This document shows, one piece after another, positions 34,001-42,882 of a stretch of DNA of 64,000 nt (position 1 is its first letter; every line of letters begins with the position of its first letter). The notes beneath the pieces are model-generated. The model worked only from the letters and a program-made list of their open reading frames with translations. It made no database searches and was not told where the DNA came from. The DNA comes from SVEL01 sp017381055 (GTDB lineage Bacteria; Bacillota; Clostridia; Lachnospirales; Lachnospiraceae). The stretch lies in assembly GCA_036307185.1 (NCBI GenBank), contig JAXJYC010000008.1, forward strand, positions 11,450 to 75,449, written 5' to 3'. The translations under genes were made by a program, and so were the position numbers.

Positions 34001-34289
34001 GCATATAATCACCTCGAACATACTTAAGTAAGGTGGATGCCAAATGAGCACATAACCCTTTTGTAACCAAATGCTTACCACACTGACAAGTATACGATGT
34101 TATCTGATCACCGCTAGTAGACGCACTACAGCTATATCCATCCACATTGCCCTTTATAAGTAGCTCTCCCTTCCAAAAATTTTTTGAAAGGGAAAGCTTA
34201 ACCTTATCCTCCATCATAAGCATATTAGCTTCCTCAAGGACTTTCTCTCTATTAATCAATTTAATAATATTTTCTTCTCTTAAGCTCAC
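31041..34289 (-). CDS. SNF2-family DEAD-box-like helicase with SWIM zinc finger
   Basis: 1,082 residues starting with GTG (AAGGAG eight bases upstream). A SWIM zinc-binding motif near residues 60-90 (YTCQCGKHLVTKGLCAHLAS) is followed by an ~500-residue family-specific region. The SNF2 ATPase has Walker A ILADDMGLGKTLQ, Walker B VIDEAQNIKN, motif III ALTGTPIENRL, and a helicase C-terminal half with LLFSQFTSML and AADRAHRIGQ. Such proteins translocate on double-stranded DNA and remodel DNA-protein complexes; the bacterial SWIM-SNF2 class has no settled role. It sits between mnmA (15 bases upstream) and the Cache-PAS sensor. Confidence 0.93.
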   Translation of the reverse strand: MSLREENIIKLINREKVLEEANMLMMEDKVKLSLSKNFWKGELLIKGNVDGYSCSASTSGDQITSYTCQCGKHLVTKGLCAHLASTLLKYVRGDYMQNNTMVYTSMEADRILKKCRKEALEGYLHETDVSNLGLAYDIYPENNLLLVDMYILEKKKRHHIDNLYEFEENFTLGISSGYNWKISLLHKQESFREEFWPMLSFVLSNIRKRKEVDKLSEGIRGRIEKDTGKLYLACDDIDKFMELAYSCGGQAVLKTIENRNIYKRNVTLIDDNPNISLKLAMVRGAGYKLQMSGIDKLILGYNKMFVVKDENIFMSNEEYTREIGNFVYEILRAGRDREYGCYSVTIGKKDMPAFTNLVISKLKKYCKLSVEDINMDEFDPWDMDATFVLQTDEAGGIICAPIIKYRDREVDIFSSSNEYADICRDYRKESELKSILLKYFKKHKNDKVYYTEDFRQIFGLIKSGVTEMQKFGEVDISEEVLEYRVVDSMKINANVSMEGGWLKLDIDAGEYTKEELEELLYAFNKKQKYIKLNGNRIVSLDDNGLELLAQMAYDLDFSATDIINRQVFIPKYRALYIDGRLREGDLAAYDKDLAMKALVRTINQIEDSEFMVPEELEDILRGYQKYGYHWLRTLDVCGFGGILADDMGLGKTLQIITLLLDEKLSVSRNIPSLIIAPASLVFNWENEIAKFAPMLNTLIVTGTKENRRRALEKADKYDVIITSYDLLKRDIELYNDLSFRFQVIDEAQNIKNFSTDNAKCVKKIKAQTRFALTGTPIENRLSELWSIFDYLMPGFLYTYAKFRNKFEQPISSSQDIGAMKGLNRMISPFVLRRLKKDVLKELPEKQEYDVYTQMQGKQHKLYVANALRLKGIIEDTSEDDFKDKRMEILSELMRLRQLCCDPILCYDGYDGESAKLDMCIDMIRNGKSGGHKILLFSQFTSMLDIIGKRLEKEDISYYMLTGATNKDKRMKLVDQFNSDETTVFLISLKAGGVGLNLTGADMVIHYDPWWNVAAQNQAADRAHRIGQNKVVSVFKLIAKESIEERIVALQKSKEQLADNILKGETISLGSLSKRELLSILEY

Positions 34290-34304
34290 TTTCCTAACTC
34301 CTTA

Positions 34305-35339
34305 CTAGCTGCGGACTATTATTCCTCCACCAGCCACATATTCTCCTATATATAATACTAGGTTCTGACCAGGTGTTATAGCTCTAACAGGTTCTTCGAA
34401 CTCTATCTCCACCTTGTCTTCCCACGTTTTTACAACCGTACATTTTGTGCCCTTATGAGCATATCTTATCTTTCCTATAAACTCATCCCCTGGCTCCATC
34501 TTACTTACAGCCATATAATTAAAATCTTTAGCTATCACTCTTGTTGTAAATAAATCCTCACTCTCACCTATAACAACCTGATTCTTTGAAGTATCTATAT
34601 CAACAACAAATACAGGGTGACCCATAGGAAGATTCAATCCCTTCCTCTGTCCAATTGTATAATCGGTAATACCCTTATGTGTTCCAAGCACCTTACCTGT
34701 TTTATCCACAAAATCTCCTGGTTCTATAATACAATTACCCATTTCTCTTATAAAGCTTGCATAATCTCCATTAGGAATAAAACAAATATCCTGACTATCA
34801 GCCTTACTAGCTACTGGTAACCCAATATCTTCTGCTATTTCTCTAATCTTGCTCTTCTCATAAGCACCCACTGGCATTATAGTCTTCGAAAGTTGCTCCT
34901 GTGTTAAATTACACAAGGCATAAGTCTGGTCCTTTGTGGCTGTAATCGAATTACATATGGCATATCTATCACCATTGACCTTATCTATTCTCGCATAATG
35001 ACCTGTTGCTATATAATCTGCTCCAAAATCTCTTGCTGCCTTTAAAAGGCATTCCCATTTAATGCGTCTATTACACATATTGCAAGGATTCGGTGTTCTT
35101 CCTGCCTTATATTCATCTATAAAATATTCTACTACCTCTTTTTTAAATTCTTCTCTGTAATCATAAACATGATATTCAATACCTAAACTATCTGCAACTG
35201 TTTTGGCATCCTCCTGTTCCCCCTGCCATACATTAAGATTTACACCTATTACTTCGTAGCCCTCTTCCTTTAGTAAATAAGCTGCCACTGAAGAATCAAC
35301 TCCGCCAGATAGGCCAACTACCACTTTTTTCTTATCCAT
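34305..35339 (-). CDS. mnmA: tRNA-specific 2-thiouridylase
   Basis: Thiolates U34 of tRNA-Lys, Glu and Gln using sulfur relayed from a cysteine desulfurase. The start is set at the ATG at 35339 (GGAGG seven bases upstream); it overlaps the end of nifS by eight bases. The 344 residues include the PP-loop VGLSGGVDSS, ATGHYARI, the DQTYALCNLT region and two catalytic cysteines, in NPCNMCNRRIKW and DSQDICFIP. The direct overlap with nifS suggests that this desulfurase is the sulfur donor, as in other Firmicutes lacking the TusABCDE relay. Confidence 0.97.
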   Translation of the reverse strand: MDKKKVVVGLSGGVDSSVAAYLLKEEGYEVIGVNLNVWQGEQEDAKTVADSLGIEYHVYDYREEFKKEVVEYFIDEYKAGRTPNPCNMCNRRIKWECLLKAARDFGADYIATGHYARIDKVNGDRYAICNSITATKDQTYALCNLTQEQLSKTIMPVGAYEKSKIREIAEDIGLPVASKADSQDICFIPNGDYASFIREMGNCIIEPGDFVDKTGKVLGTHKGITDYTIGQRKGLNLPMGHPVFVVDIDTSKNQVVIGESEDLFTTRVIAKDFNYMAVSKMEPGDEFIGKIRYAHKGTKCTVVKTWEDKVEIEFEEPVRAITPGQNLVLYIGEYVAGGGIIVRS

Positions 35340-36531
35340 TCCATTTCCTCCAACCACATCTTTTTCGTGGGTTTATTATCTCTTTATATTCTGAGGATAA
35401 TTGTCTCTGTTTAAACACAATCTCTTTCATTGCATTTACAGCTATATCTATATCCTTTTTTGTTGTATATCTTGAAATAGTCATTCTAACTACACTATTT
35501 GCAATCTCCTCATTCAACCCCATAGCTAATAATACATGAGACGGCTGGCTTTCCCCTGTAGAACAGGCTGAACCCGTGGATACATAAATCCCTCTCATAT
35601 CTAACATTACTTGCACAGCCTCTCCCTCTACAAATTGAAAAGAAAAACTCATATTTCCTGGAAGTCTTTTAACTCTGTGTCCATTAAGCCTAGTAAAAGG
35701 AATTTCTTTTAATACCCTAGTTATAGCATAATCTCTTAGTCTAACCGTGTATTCCATATGCTCCTTCATCTCTATATCGGCAAGCCTTGCGGCTTCTCCC
35801 ATACCAACTACAGAAGGTACATTCCCAGTACCAGCACGCCTACCACTTTCTTGATTTCCACCATGCATAAAAGGTTCTAACTCTACACCACTTTGTACAT
35901 ATAAAAATCCTACACCCTTAGGGCCTCCAAATTTGTGTCCGCTAGCACTTAACATACCTATTTTTTGCTCTTTTACATTTATAGGTATATGTCCACAGGC
36001 TTGAACTGCATCTGTATGAAGCATAACACCCTTTTGTCTAGCTATATTTCCGATTTCATAAATCGGTTGAATTGAACCAACTTCATTATTTGCCATCATA
36101 ATAGATATAAGAATTGTATCAGTTTTTATGGCATTCTTTAGCATATCAAGCTTTACCATTCCATATTCATCTACATCAAGATAAGTTACATTATAACCAT
36201 TTTTTTCCAGAAACTTACAAGTGTTCAACACTCCATGATGTTCTATCTTCGATGTAATAATATGTCGTCCCTTATCCTTATGCCTTAGAGCATAACCCTT
36301 AAGAGCATAATTGTCAGACTCTGTGCCACCTGAAGTAAATACTATTTCCTCTTTTTTTGCGCCTATTAAAGTCGCTATTTGTTCTCTACTCTCCTCCATA
36401 GCGTCCCATGAGTTAGTAGCTAACTCATAAGCTCCCGCCGGATTTCCGTAATACTCTGTAAAATAAGGCAACATTTTCTCATAAGCCTCTCTTCTCATAC
36501 AAGTAGTTGCTGCATTATCCAGATATATCAT
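35332..36531 (-). CDS. Cysteine desulfurase, NifS/IscS family
   Basis: PLP enzyme of 399 residues producing enzyme-bound persulfide from cysteine. The PLP lysine is K200 in SASGHKFGGPKG, the catalytic cysteine is C323 in STGSACSTGESQPSH, and the N-terminus MIYLDNAATTCMRREAYEKM is typical. No IscU, IscR or other Fe-S assembly gene is adjacent; instead the gene overlaps mnmA, implying a tRNA-thiolation role. It is the first gene of a run of five (nifS, mnmA, helicase, sensor, carboxypeptidase) and has its own promoter. Confidence 0.96.
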   Translation of the reverse strand: MIYLDNAATTCMRREAYEKMLPYFTEYYGNPAGAYELATNSWDAMEESREQIATLIGAKKEEIVFTSGGTESDNYALKGYALRHKDKGRHIITSKIEHHGVLNTCKFLEKNGYNVTYLDVDEYGMVKLDMLKNAIKTDTILISIMMANNEVGSIQPIYEIGNIARQKGVMLHTDAVQACGHIPINVKEQKIGMLSASGHKFGGPKGVGFLYVQSGVELEPFMHGGNQESGRRAGTGNVPSVVGMGEAARLADIEMKEHMEYTVRLRDYAITRVLKEIPFTRLNGHRVKRLPGNMSFSFQFVEGEAVQVMLDMRGIYVSTGSACSTGESQPSHVLLAMGLNEEIANSVVRMTISRYTTKKDIDIAVNAMKEIVFKQRQLSSEYKEIINPRKRCGWRKWNG

Positions 36532-36576
36532 AGACCATACCTCTCTATACGAAGTTTAAAAAAGCCTAATATTTTA

Positions 36577-36604
36577 ACTATAACATCTACATGTAATTAG
36601 TCAA
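36577..36604 (-). promoter_or_regulatory. Promoter of the nifS-mnmA operon
   Basis: Minus strand -35 TTGACT (36599-36604), 16-base spacer, -10 TATAGT (36577-36582), in the 131-base gap shared with the divergent flippase gene. Confidence 0.6.
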
Positions 36605-36662
36605 GTTTTTAATGCATATAATTTATCAATAATCTAATGATTTGTAGGGATATATTAAATAT

Positions 36663-37961
36663 ATGAAACTATATAAAAACTCTCTTTTAATAGGCACAGC
36701 CACCCTAATACTTGCTGGGCTTTTAACAAGACTTTTAGGCTTCTATTATAGAATATTCTTATCTGCTAGAATTGGTGCAGAAGGTATTGGATTATATCAA
36801 ATGATTTTCCCCTTATACATATTAGCTATGTCTATATCCTCATCTGGCACCCAACTTGCTATCTGTCAATTAGTATCAAAAGATGAGAAGCATGCTGGAA
36901 GTAGCTTACTATCTGGTTTACTTGTATCTCTACCCATATCGTTAATTTGCTCAGTATTTATGTTTATGAGCAGCAACCTTTTAGCCAATTACTACCTAAA
37001 TGAACCAAGATGTCAGCCTCTTCTTATAATATTATCTCTGTGTATTCCCCTAGCTACTATTCATAACTGTATAAATGGATATCATCTAGGAAAGCAAAAT
37101 GCATTTATACCAGGCATAACCCAGCTAATTGAACAAATTGGACGTATTGTTGTAGTCTATATAATTTTTAGATTCTTATACGACAATACTAACTTAAATC
37201 CTACCAAATTAGCCTCCATTGCAACAATAGGACTTTTAGCAAGTGAACTTATATCCTCCTTATTTTCCTTAATATCCCTATATTTTGCAAAAGAAAACTA
37301 CAAGGGTCCTATAAAAAAACAAGCAAAAGTATTAACTAAGCTTTCTCTACCTATTACCCTTACAAATGTATCTTTAAGCATAACCCATAGCATCGAAGCA
37401 GCTGCTATTCCTCTTTATCTGCACAAATCTGGCCTTACTACCTCTGAAGCTATAAGTGTATACGGCATTCTTACGGCTATGGCCATGCCTTTTATCTTAT
37501 TTCCTACCACAATCACCTGTGCTGTAGCCAAAATGCTTTTACCTATTATAGCAAAAGCAAAAGCTTCTAAAAATCAACATAAAATAGAATTCCTAGCCAT
37601 GAATACATTAAAATACTGCACTGCCTTTGGAATATTGTGCACTACCTTCTTCATATTATTTGGCCATTTTATAGGTTCATACTTCTTTAATTCGCCTTCT
37701 GCAGGAGACTTTATAACAACTCTTGCCTGGCTCTGCCCTTTTGTATTTATCTCTAGTACTTTAGGCAGTATATTAAATGGGCTAGGCTTTACAAAAATCA
37801 CTTTTTATCACAATTTATTTGCTGCTTTACTCAGACTATCATTTATTATTTTCCTTATCCCAACACTAGGTATAAAGGGATATTTGTGGGGCATTCTTGC
37901 CAGCGAACTCCTATGTTCCCTTCTACACACAATAAGCGTAGTTAAGTATCTAAACACTTAA
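36663..37961 (+). CDS. SpoVB/MurJ-like polysaccharide flippase (MOP superfamily)
   Basis: 432 residues with about 12-14 hydrophobic segments and the N-terminal signature of the MOP/SpoVB group (GLLTRLLGFYYRIFLSARIGAEGIGLYQM). It probably flips a lipid-linked cell-wall or polysaccharide precursor across the membrane. B. subtilis SpoVB/YtgP/YkvU relatives act in peptidoglycan or spore cortex formation, but the substrate cannot be told here. It is transcribed alone, divergently from nifS. The binding site before ATG 36663 is weak (TAGGGATA). A perfect hairpin overlaps its stop codon. Confidence 0.88.
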   Translation: MKLYKNSLLIGTATLILAGLLTRLLGFYYRIFLSARIGAEGIGLYQMIFPLYILAMSISSSGTQLAICQLVSKDEKHAGSSLLSGLLVSLPISLICSVFMFMSSNLLANYYLNEPRCQPLLIILSLCIPLATIHNCINGYHLGKQNAFIPGITQLIEQIGRIVVVYIIFRFLYDNTNLNPTKLASIATIGLLASELISSLFSLISLYFAKENYKGPIKKQAKVLTKLSLPITLTNVSLSITHSIEAAAIPLYLHKSGLTTSEAISVYGILTAMAMPFILFPTTITCAVAKMLLPIIAKAKASKNQHKIEFLAMNTLKYCTAFGILCTTFFILFGHFIGSYFFNSPSAGDFITTLAWLCPFVFISSTLGSILNGLGFTKITFYHNLFAALLRLSFIIFLIPTLGIKGYLWGILASELLCSLLHTISVVKYLNT

Positions 37962-37967
37962 CTACGC
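37936..37967. terminator. Hairpin spanning the flippase stop codon
   Basis: Perfect 12-bp stem GCGTAGTTAAGT/ACTTAACTACGC with an 8-base loop; the TAA stop (37959-37961) lies in the right arm. There is no T-run, so termination is uncertain. It lies between convergent genes. Confidence 0.45.
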
Positions 37968-38005
37968 CTATGCTATTGCAACCACACTCTAGCCACAATA
38001 TTTAT

Positions 38006-38320
38006 TTAGGAGAACATTAAATATTCTAAGTTTCTTGGATCTCCATACACCATTATCTGACCATTGGCATATGCATCTAAAGCTCTGATTCTTCCATTAA
38101 TAATATTAAGAAGCATGTCTGCAGACGTAACTACAAGCACATCCCTATCATAATATTCGTATGGCTCAACATTAATCTTACCATCATCAATTTCAATATA
38201 AAAAGCGCCTTCTCCCTCACCTTTCACATTAAACTGATATGCCATATGGCCCACCGCCTTACTAACTTGTGTCTTTTTAGTTGCAGTTCTTGCACTTTCA
38301 ACTAATTCTTCATAGGTCAT
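38006..38320 (-). CDS. Small SCP2 sterol-carrier-domain protein
   Basis: A stand-alone SCP2-type domain of 104 residues (GAFYIEIDDGKINVEPYEYYDRDVLVVTSADMLLNIINGRIRALDAYANGQIMVYGDPRNLEYL). The fold forms a hydrophobic pocket for lipids or acyl-CoAs; in bacteria the ligand is usually unknown. GGGAGGTG precedes the ATG. It is transcribed toward the flippase gene, ~93 bases after metA, so it may be a separate unit. Confidence 0.85.
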   Translation of the reverse strand: MTYEELVESARTATKKTQVSKAVGHMAYQFNVKGEGEGAFYIEIDDGKINVEPYEYYDRDVLVVTSADMLLNIINGRIRALDAYANGQIMVYGDPRNLEYLMFS

Positions 38321-38413
38321 AAAAACACCTCCCTCATATTATGCACGCACTTCTTATTACTTATATTATAGTACATATTTCCTAAATAATCAAAGGGTTT
38401 TTACGTTTTATTC

Positions 38414-39319
38414 CTACCACTCGTAAGGTGTGTTCTGATATACGTAATAATCGAGCCAATTTGTGTACAACGCATTAGCATGAGAACGCCATGTTAACAA
38501 TGGTATATTCTCTGGATTATTATCTCTATAATAATTATATGGAATCTCTATATCCATTCCTTTTGATAAATCTCTCTTATATTCTTTATCAAGGGTATCT
38601 CTATCATATTCTGGATGACCTGTAACAAAGATTTTCTTACCCTTTTCAGCCATCACTATAAACGAACCTGCAAGCTCTGATTCAGCAAGCACTGTAAGTC
38701 TATCATCCTTTGCAATTTTCTCATCATCTATGCCTGTATGACGCGAATGTGGCGCCAAGAACACATCATCAAAGCCTCTCATAAGTGGTTCTCTACGCTT
38801 AAGCACCTTATGCTCAAATATACCAAACATCTTCTTATCAAGGAAATGCTTATGAATATCATAATGATAATAAAGTCCTGCTTGTGCAGCCCAACAAAGA
38901 TGAAGAGTACTAGTTACATTTGTTTCTGTCCAGTCCATAATCTCTTTAAGCTCGTCCCAATACTCTACTTCCTCAAAATCCATCTTTTCAAGAGGAGCTC
39001 CAGTTATAATAAAACCATCAAATTTCTGATTTTTTATCTCTGGGAACTTAGAATAAAACTTATTTAAGTGACTCATAGGTGTATTCTTAGAGATATGATT
39101 CTCAACACATACAAATGTTACATCTACCTGTAATGGAGTGTTTGACATAGCTCTAAGAAGCTGTATCTCAGTATCATGCTTTACTGGCATAAGATTTAAC
39201 ACACCTATTTTAAGCGGACGAATATCCTGGCTTATAGCACGGCTTTCATCCATAATAAAAATATTCTCATTTTCTATAACTGCCTTTGCTGGCAAATCAC
39301 CTTGTACTTTTACTGGCAT
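38414..39319 (-). CDS. metA: Homoserine O-acyltransferase (MetA), predicted acetyl-CoA specific
   Basis: Activates homoserine for methionine synthesis. 301 residues with catalytic C142 in STLHLCWAAQAG and the His-Glu pair in FVTGHPEYDRDT. Residue 111 (TGAPLE) is glutamate; in characterised MetA enzymes Glu here marks acetyl-CoA use and Gly succinyl-CoA use, so the product is predicted to be O-acetylhomoserine despite the common 'succinyltransferase' label. AAGGTAGGGA precedes the ATG. It starts eight bases after the ligA stop and is therefore probably co-transcribed with it; no SAM riboswitch or T-box is visible. Confidence 0.95.
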   Translation of the reverse strand: MPVKVQGDLPAKAVIENENIFIMDESRAISQDIRPLKIGVLNLMPVKHDTEIQLLRAMSNTPLQVDVTFVCVENHISKNTPMSHLNKFYSKFPEIKNQKFDGFIITGAPLEKMDFEEVEYWDELKEIMDWTETNVTSTLHLCWAAQAGLYYHYDIHKHFLDKKMFGIFEHKVLKRREPLMRGFDDVFLAPHSRHTGIDDEKIAKDDRLTVLAESELAGSFIVMAEKGKKIFVTGHPEYDRDTLDKEYKRDLSKGMDIEIPYNYYRDNNPENIPLLTWRSHANALYTNWLDYYVYQNTPYEW

Positions 39320-39327
39320 ATCTATCC

Positions 39328-41295
39328 CTACCTTTCAATTCCTGTCATCTTAATAAATTCTTCTTCTGTTATTATAGGAATACCTAATTCCTTAGCCTTT
39401 TTATTCTTTGACGAAGTAGACATATTGTCATTATTAATCAAATAATCAGTTTTAGCTGTTACACTACCTGTAACCTTGCCACCTAAGTTCTCTATTAACT
39501 CCTTAACCTGATTTCTATTATCAAAGTGATTAACGCTTCCTGTTATAACAAACGTCTTTGCTGCAACGGGATTATCCATATCAACAACCACTTCCTCTGG
39601 CTTTTCAAGCTGTATTTCTTCAAGAAGTGAAGATAATACAGCCATATTATCTTCATCAGCAAAATAATCTACATAAGCCTTAGCCATAATATCGCCAACA
39701 CCCTCTACACAAATCAATTCCTCATATGAAGCCTTTGTAATTTTATCAATATCATAATCAAAATATTTGCTTATAACCTTGGCATTGGCCACACCAATGT
39801 TTGGTACACCTAAGCTATATAATAACTTAAATACTGGCACTTTTCTAGACTTATCTACAGAAGCTATAAGGTTATCATAAGATTTTCTTCCAAAACCTGG
39901 CATATTAACAATCTCATCCTCATAACGATTAAGCTTATATATATCTGCGTATTCCTTGATAAATCCCCTTGCTATAAACTTATCTAAAGTTTCCTCAGAC
40001 AAGCCATCTATATTCATAGCATCTCTACTTACAAATAAAGTAAACTTCTTTGTAAACTTAGCTACACATTTATCATTAGTACAATATAATGATTTTACAC
40101 CACTTGCCGCCTTTATAACAGCTTCTCCACCACAAGCCGGACATATATTTGGAATAATAAGCTTGCCACTTCTTGTGTGATTCTCAAGTATCTGTGGAAT
40201 AATCATATTGGCCTTATATACCTCTAATTCATCGCCAATTCCTAGCTGTAAGCTTTCTACTATACTTATATTATGAACACCAGCTCTTGATACTGTTGTT
40301 CCCTCTAATTCAACTGGCTCAAATATAGCTACAGGATTGATAAGTCCTGTTCTAGATGGACTCCACTCCATCTCTATAAGCTTTGTTCTAGCAGTCTCAT
40401 CTCTCCACTTAAATGCTATTCCATTTCTTGGGAATTTTGCAGTTCTACCAAGAGATTCACCATACTTTATATCCTCATATATAAGCACCAAACCATCCGA
40501 AGGTATATCAAAGGTTTCTATTTCCTTAGCATATTCTGCTACCTTATCAGCCACATTCTCTGCGTTTACCTTCTTGAAAGGTACCACATTAAAACCAAGA
40601 CCTGCTAAAAACTCATATTGCTTTTCCAAAGAATTATCAAATTCCATTCCCTCAGCCTTAACTAGAGAAAATCCATAGAAATTCACATTTCTCTCCGCTG
40701 TTATCTCATTACTAAGCTGTCTTACAGAGCCTGCGCAAAGGTTTCTCGGATTCTTATATTTCGCATCCACATCCTCTATCTTACTGTTTATTTCTTCAAA
40801 ATCTGTATATTTAATAACAGCTTCTCCTCTTAAGACAAGCTCACCCTTAAATGGCACAGACAATGGAATGTTTTTAAAGGTTTTTGCATTACTTGTAACA
40901 ACTTCTCCCACTTCTCCATTACCTCTTGTTACAGCTTTTGTAAGCTTGCCATTCTCATATGTTAATACGATAGTTAATCCGTCTAATTTCCAAGACAACA
41001 AGCCTTCCTTGTCACCTAAAAAACTTACAAGGCCATCTATCTCTTTGGTCTTATCAAGTGAAAGCATTGGTTTTTCATGGGTTTCCTTTGGAAGCTCGCT
41101 TAACACTTCATACCCTACATTTATAGTCGGACTGTTAGCAAGCACCATACCAGTCTCCTCTTCCAAGGCTACAAGCTCATCATATAAAGCATCATATTCG
41201 TAATTTGACATTATCTCGTGGCTTTCCTGATAATATGCTTTTCCCGCTCTATTAAGTAGCTCTACTAACTCTTTTATTCTATCTTGCTTATTCAT
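39328..41295 (-). CDS. ligA: NAD-dependent DNA ligase
   Basis: Seals nicks in replication and repair using NAD. 655 residues in the normal order: Ia domain (NYEYDALYDELVALE), adenylation domain with AMP-lysine K103 in SWKLDGLT, OB fold, four-cysteine zinc finger (CPACGG...CTNDKC), helix-hairpin-helix repeats (MPGFGRKSYDNL, VEGVGDIMA) and a C-terminal BRCT domain (KTFVITGSVNHFDNRNQ). AGGAG lies six bases before the ATG. Upstream is rluF and downstream metA, all on the minus strand. Confidence 0.97.
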   Translation of the reverse strand: MNKQDRIKELVELLNRAGKAYYQESHEIMSNYEYDALYDELVALEEETGMVLANSPTINVGYEVLSELPKETHEKPMLSLDKTKEIDGLVSFLGDKEGLLSWKLDGLTIVLTYENGKLTKAVTRGNGEVGEVVTSNAKTFKNIPLSVPFKGELVLRGEAVIKYTDFEEINSKIEDVDAKYKNPRNLCAGSVRQLSNEITAERNVNFYGFSLVKAEGMEFDNSLEKQYEFLAGLGFNVVPFKKVNAENVADKVAEYAKEIETFDIPSDGLVLIYEDIKYGESLGRTAKFPRNGIAFKWRDETARTKLIEMEWSPSRTGLINPVAIFEPVELEGTTVSRAGVHNISIVESLQLGIGDELEVYKANMIIPQILENHTRSGKLIIPNICPACGGEAVIKAASGVKSLYCTNDKCVAKFTKKFTLFVSRDAMNIDGLSEETLDKFIARGFIKEYADIYKLNRYEDEIVNMPGFGRKSYDNLIASVDKSRKVPVFKLLYSLGVPNIGVANAKVISKYFDYDIDKITKASYEELICVEGVGDIMAKAYVDYFADEDNMAVLSSLLEEIQLEKPEEVVVDMDNPVAAKTFVITGSVNHFDNRNQVKELIENLGGKVTGSVTAKTDYLINNDNMSTSSKNKKAKELGIPIITEEEFIKMTGIER

Positions 41296-41354
41296 AAATT
41301 CTCCTGTTCAATAATAACAACTAGCCTGTTATATTTTTTTAATAGTTTCTTAAT

Positions 41355-42113
41355 TTATTTAAGCAGCTTCTTTAGCTCCTTTAATTCATGTGTCGATACC
41401 ATTCTCCATTGGCCAGTTTTTAAGTTATCAAGCTTAATATTCATAATCCTAATTCTTTTCAATTTTATTACATTATAGCCAAAATAGCTACACATTCTTC
41501 TTATTTGTCTATTTATTCCCTGTGTTAATATTATCCTAAATTTGTTGTCACTAATCTTTTCTACAACACATTTTCTTGTTACGGTATCAATGCCATGCTC
41601 CTCATCCTTAAGTGGCACTCCAGCACCCATTTTCTTTATAAAATTGTTATCAAACTTTTTATCAACAGTAACAATATATTCCTTTTCGTGATAATTAGCG
41701 CCACGCATCATTTTATCTGACAAAGCCCCATCATTTGTAAGCAAAATAAGGCCTTCAGAATTCTTATCAAGTCGTCCTACTGGAAATACACGAGATTTAA
41801 ACCCAACAAAATCAACTATATTATCCTTGTTGGTCTTATCAGTTGTACACTCTATTCCCACTGGCTTATTTAAAGCAATAAGAACAAGCTCCTCTTGTCT
41901 TTTTATCTCTTTTTTATTATCAGGCTTTCCAACTGTAACTTTTTGGCCCTGTAAAACCTTCTGCCCCATTACAGCTACTTTGCCATCAATATATACCTTA
42001 CCAGCCTCTATGAGTCTATCAGCCTCACGTCTTGAACAATAACCGCCTTCACTAAGATACTTGTTTAAGCGTACACCCTCTGTATTCACTTTTCCAAATC
42101 TTGTCTCAGCCAT
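41355..42113 (-). CDS. rluF: RsuA/RluF-family rRNA pseudouridine synthase
   Basis: 252 residues with an N-terminal S4 RNA-binding domain (RLNKYLSEGGYCSRREADRLIEAGKV) and a pseudouridine synthase domain with the catalytic Asp in FPVGRLDKNSEGLILLTND. Overall similarity in motif pattern (KPVGIECTTDK, GVPL, QGINRQIRRMC) is closest to RluF, which modifies U2604 of 23S rRNA; RluB/RsuA are alternatives. AAGGAGAG precedes the ATG. It is probably co-transcribed with ligA. Confidence 0.88.
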   Translation of the reverse strand: MAETRFGKVNTEGVRLNKYLSEGGYCSRREADRLIEAGKVYIDGKVAVMGQKVLQGQKVTVGKPDNKKEIKRQEELVLIALNKPVGIECTTDKTNKDNIVDFVGFKSRVFPVGRLDKNSEGLILLTNDGALSDKMMRGANYHEKEYIVTVDKKFDNNFIKKMGAGVPLKDEEHGIDTVTRKCVVEKISDNKFRIILTQGINRQIRRMCSYFGYNVIKLKRIRIMNIKLDNLKTGQWRMVSTHELKELKKLLK

Positions 42114-42196
42114 TTTTGCTCTCCTTCTAACATATAACTAATCTATATTTTATCTAAATTATCGCCTATTTGCAACCACAAACCAACCTATATAGC

Positions 42197-42228
42197 AAAA
42201 AAAGAGAAGTTCTAAGAACTTCTCTTTT
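42197..42228 (-). terminator. Rho-independent terminator of the infC-rpmI-rplT operon
   Basis: Stem AAAAGAGAAGTTC/GAACTTCTCTTTT (42200-42212, 42216-42228), 3-base loop, followed on the minus strand by seven T. Confidence 0.92.
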
Positions 42229-42246
42229 ATATGTTAAAATTTCTTA

Positions 42247-42603
42247 TTAAGCAAGCTTAGACTTTGCAACTTCTGCAAGCTTTGTGAATGCAGCTGCATC
42301 GTTAACTGCCATCTCAGATAACATCTTTCTGTTCATCTCAACACCAGCTAACTTTAAGCCGTACATGAACTTGCTGTATGATAAACCGTTCATTCTTGCT
42401 GCAGCGTTGATTCTTGCGATCCATAACTGTCTGAACTGTCTCTTTCTCTCTTTTCTACCAGCATAAGCGCTTGTTAAAGCTCTCATAACTGACTGCTTAG
42501 CTATTCTGTACTGCTTAGATCTAGCACCTCTATAACCTTTTGCTAACTTTAATGTTCTATTATGCTTCTTTCTAGCGTTCATACCGCCTTTAATTCTTGC
42601 CAT
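42247..42603 (-). CDS. rplT: 50S ribosomal protein L20
   Basis: 118-residue early-assembly 23S-binding protein (MARIKGGMNARKKHNRTLKLAKGYRGARSK). In Firmicutes L20 also represses its own operon by binding the leader RNA, and a matching leader is present upstream of infC here. AGGAGG precedes the ATG. It is the last gene of the operon and ends 19 bases before the terminator. Confidence 0.99.
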   Translation of the reverse strand: MARIKGGMNARKKHNRTLKLAKGYRGARSKQYRIAKQSVMRALTSAYAGRKERKRQFRQLWIARINAAARMNGLSYSKFMYGLKLAGVEMNRKMLSEMAVNDAAAFTKLAEVAKSKLA

Positions 42604-42649
42604 CTTAGTATTCCTCCTAAAAAATCAATATCTTGTTACTGTTAATAGT

Positions 42650-42847
42650 TTAGAGATATGGTAAAATCTTCTTCATTACCTTTGCGTTTGATGCATCAGT
42701 TACTGTAGACTGTCTTAAGTTTCTCTTTCTCTTTGTTGACTTCTTTGTAAGGATGTGGCTCTTGTAAGCCTTCATTCTCTTTAACTTACCTGTACCTGTC
42801 TTCTTAAAACGCTTAGCTGCTGCTTTACTTGTCTTGATCTTTGGCAT
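42650..42847 (-). CDS. rpmI: 50S ribosomal protein L35
   Basis: 65-residue, very basic protein (MPKIKTSKAAAKRFKKTGTGKLKRMKAYKSH) of normal length. AAGGAGG precedes the ATG. Middle gene of infC-rpmI-rplT. Confidence 0.99.
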   Translation of the reverse strand: MPKIKTSKAAAKRFKKTGTGKLKRMKAYKSHILTKKSTKRKRNLRQSTVTDASNAKVMKKILPYL

Positions 42848-42882
42848 TGTAATATCCTCCTTAAAACTACATAATATTTTAA

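Noticed and set aside
39320..39360. SAM riboswitch for metA
   Set aside because: Only eight bases separate metA from ligA, so no leader exists.
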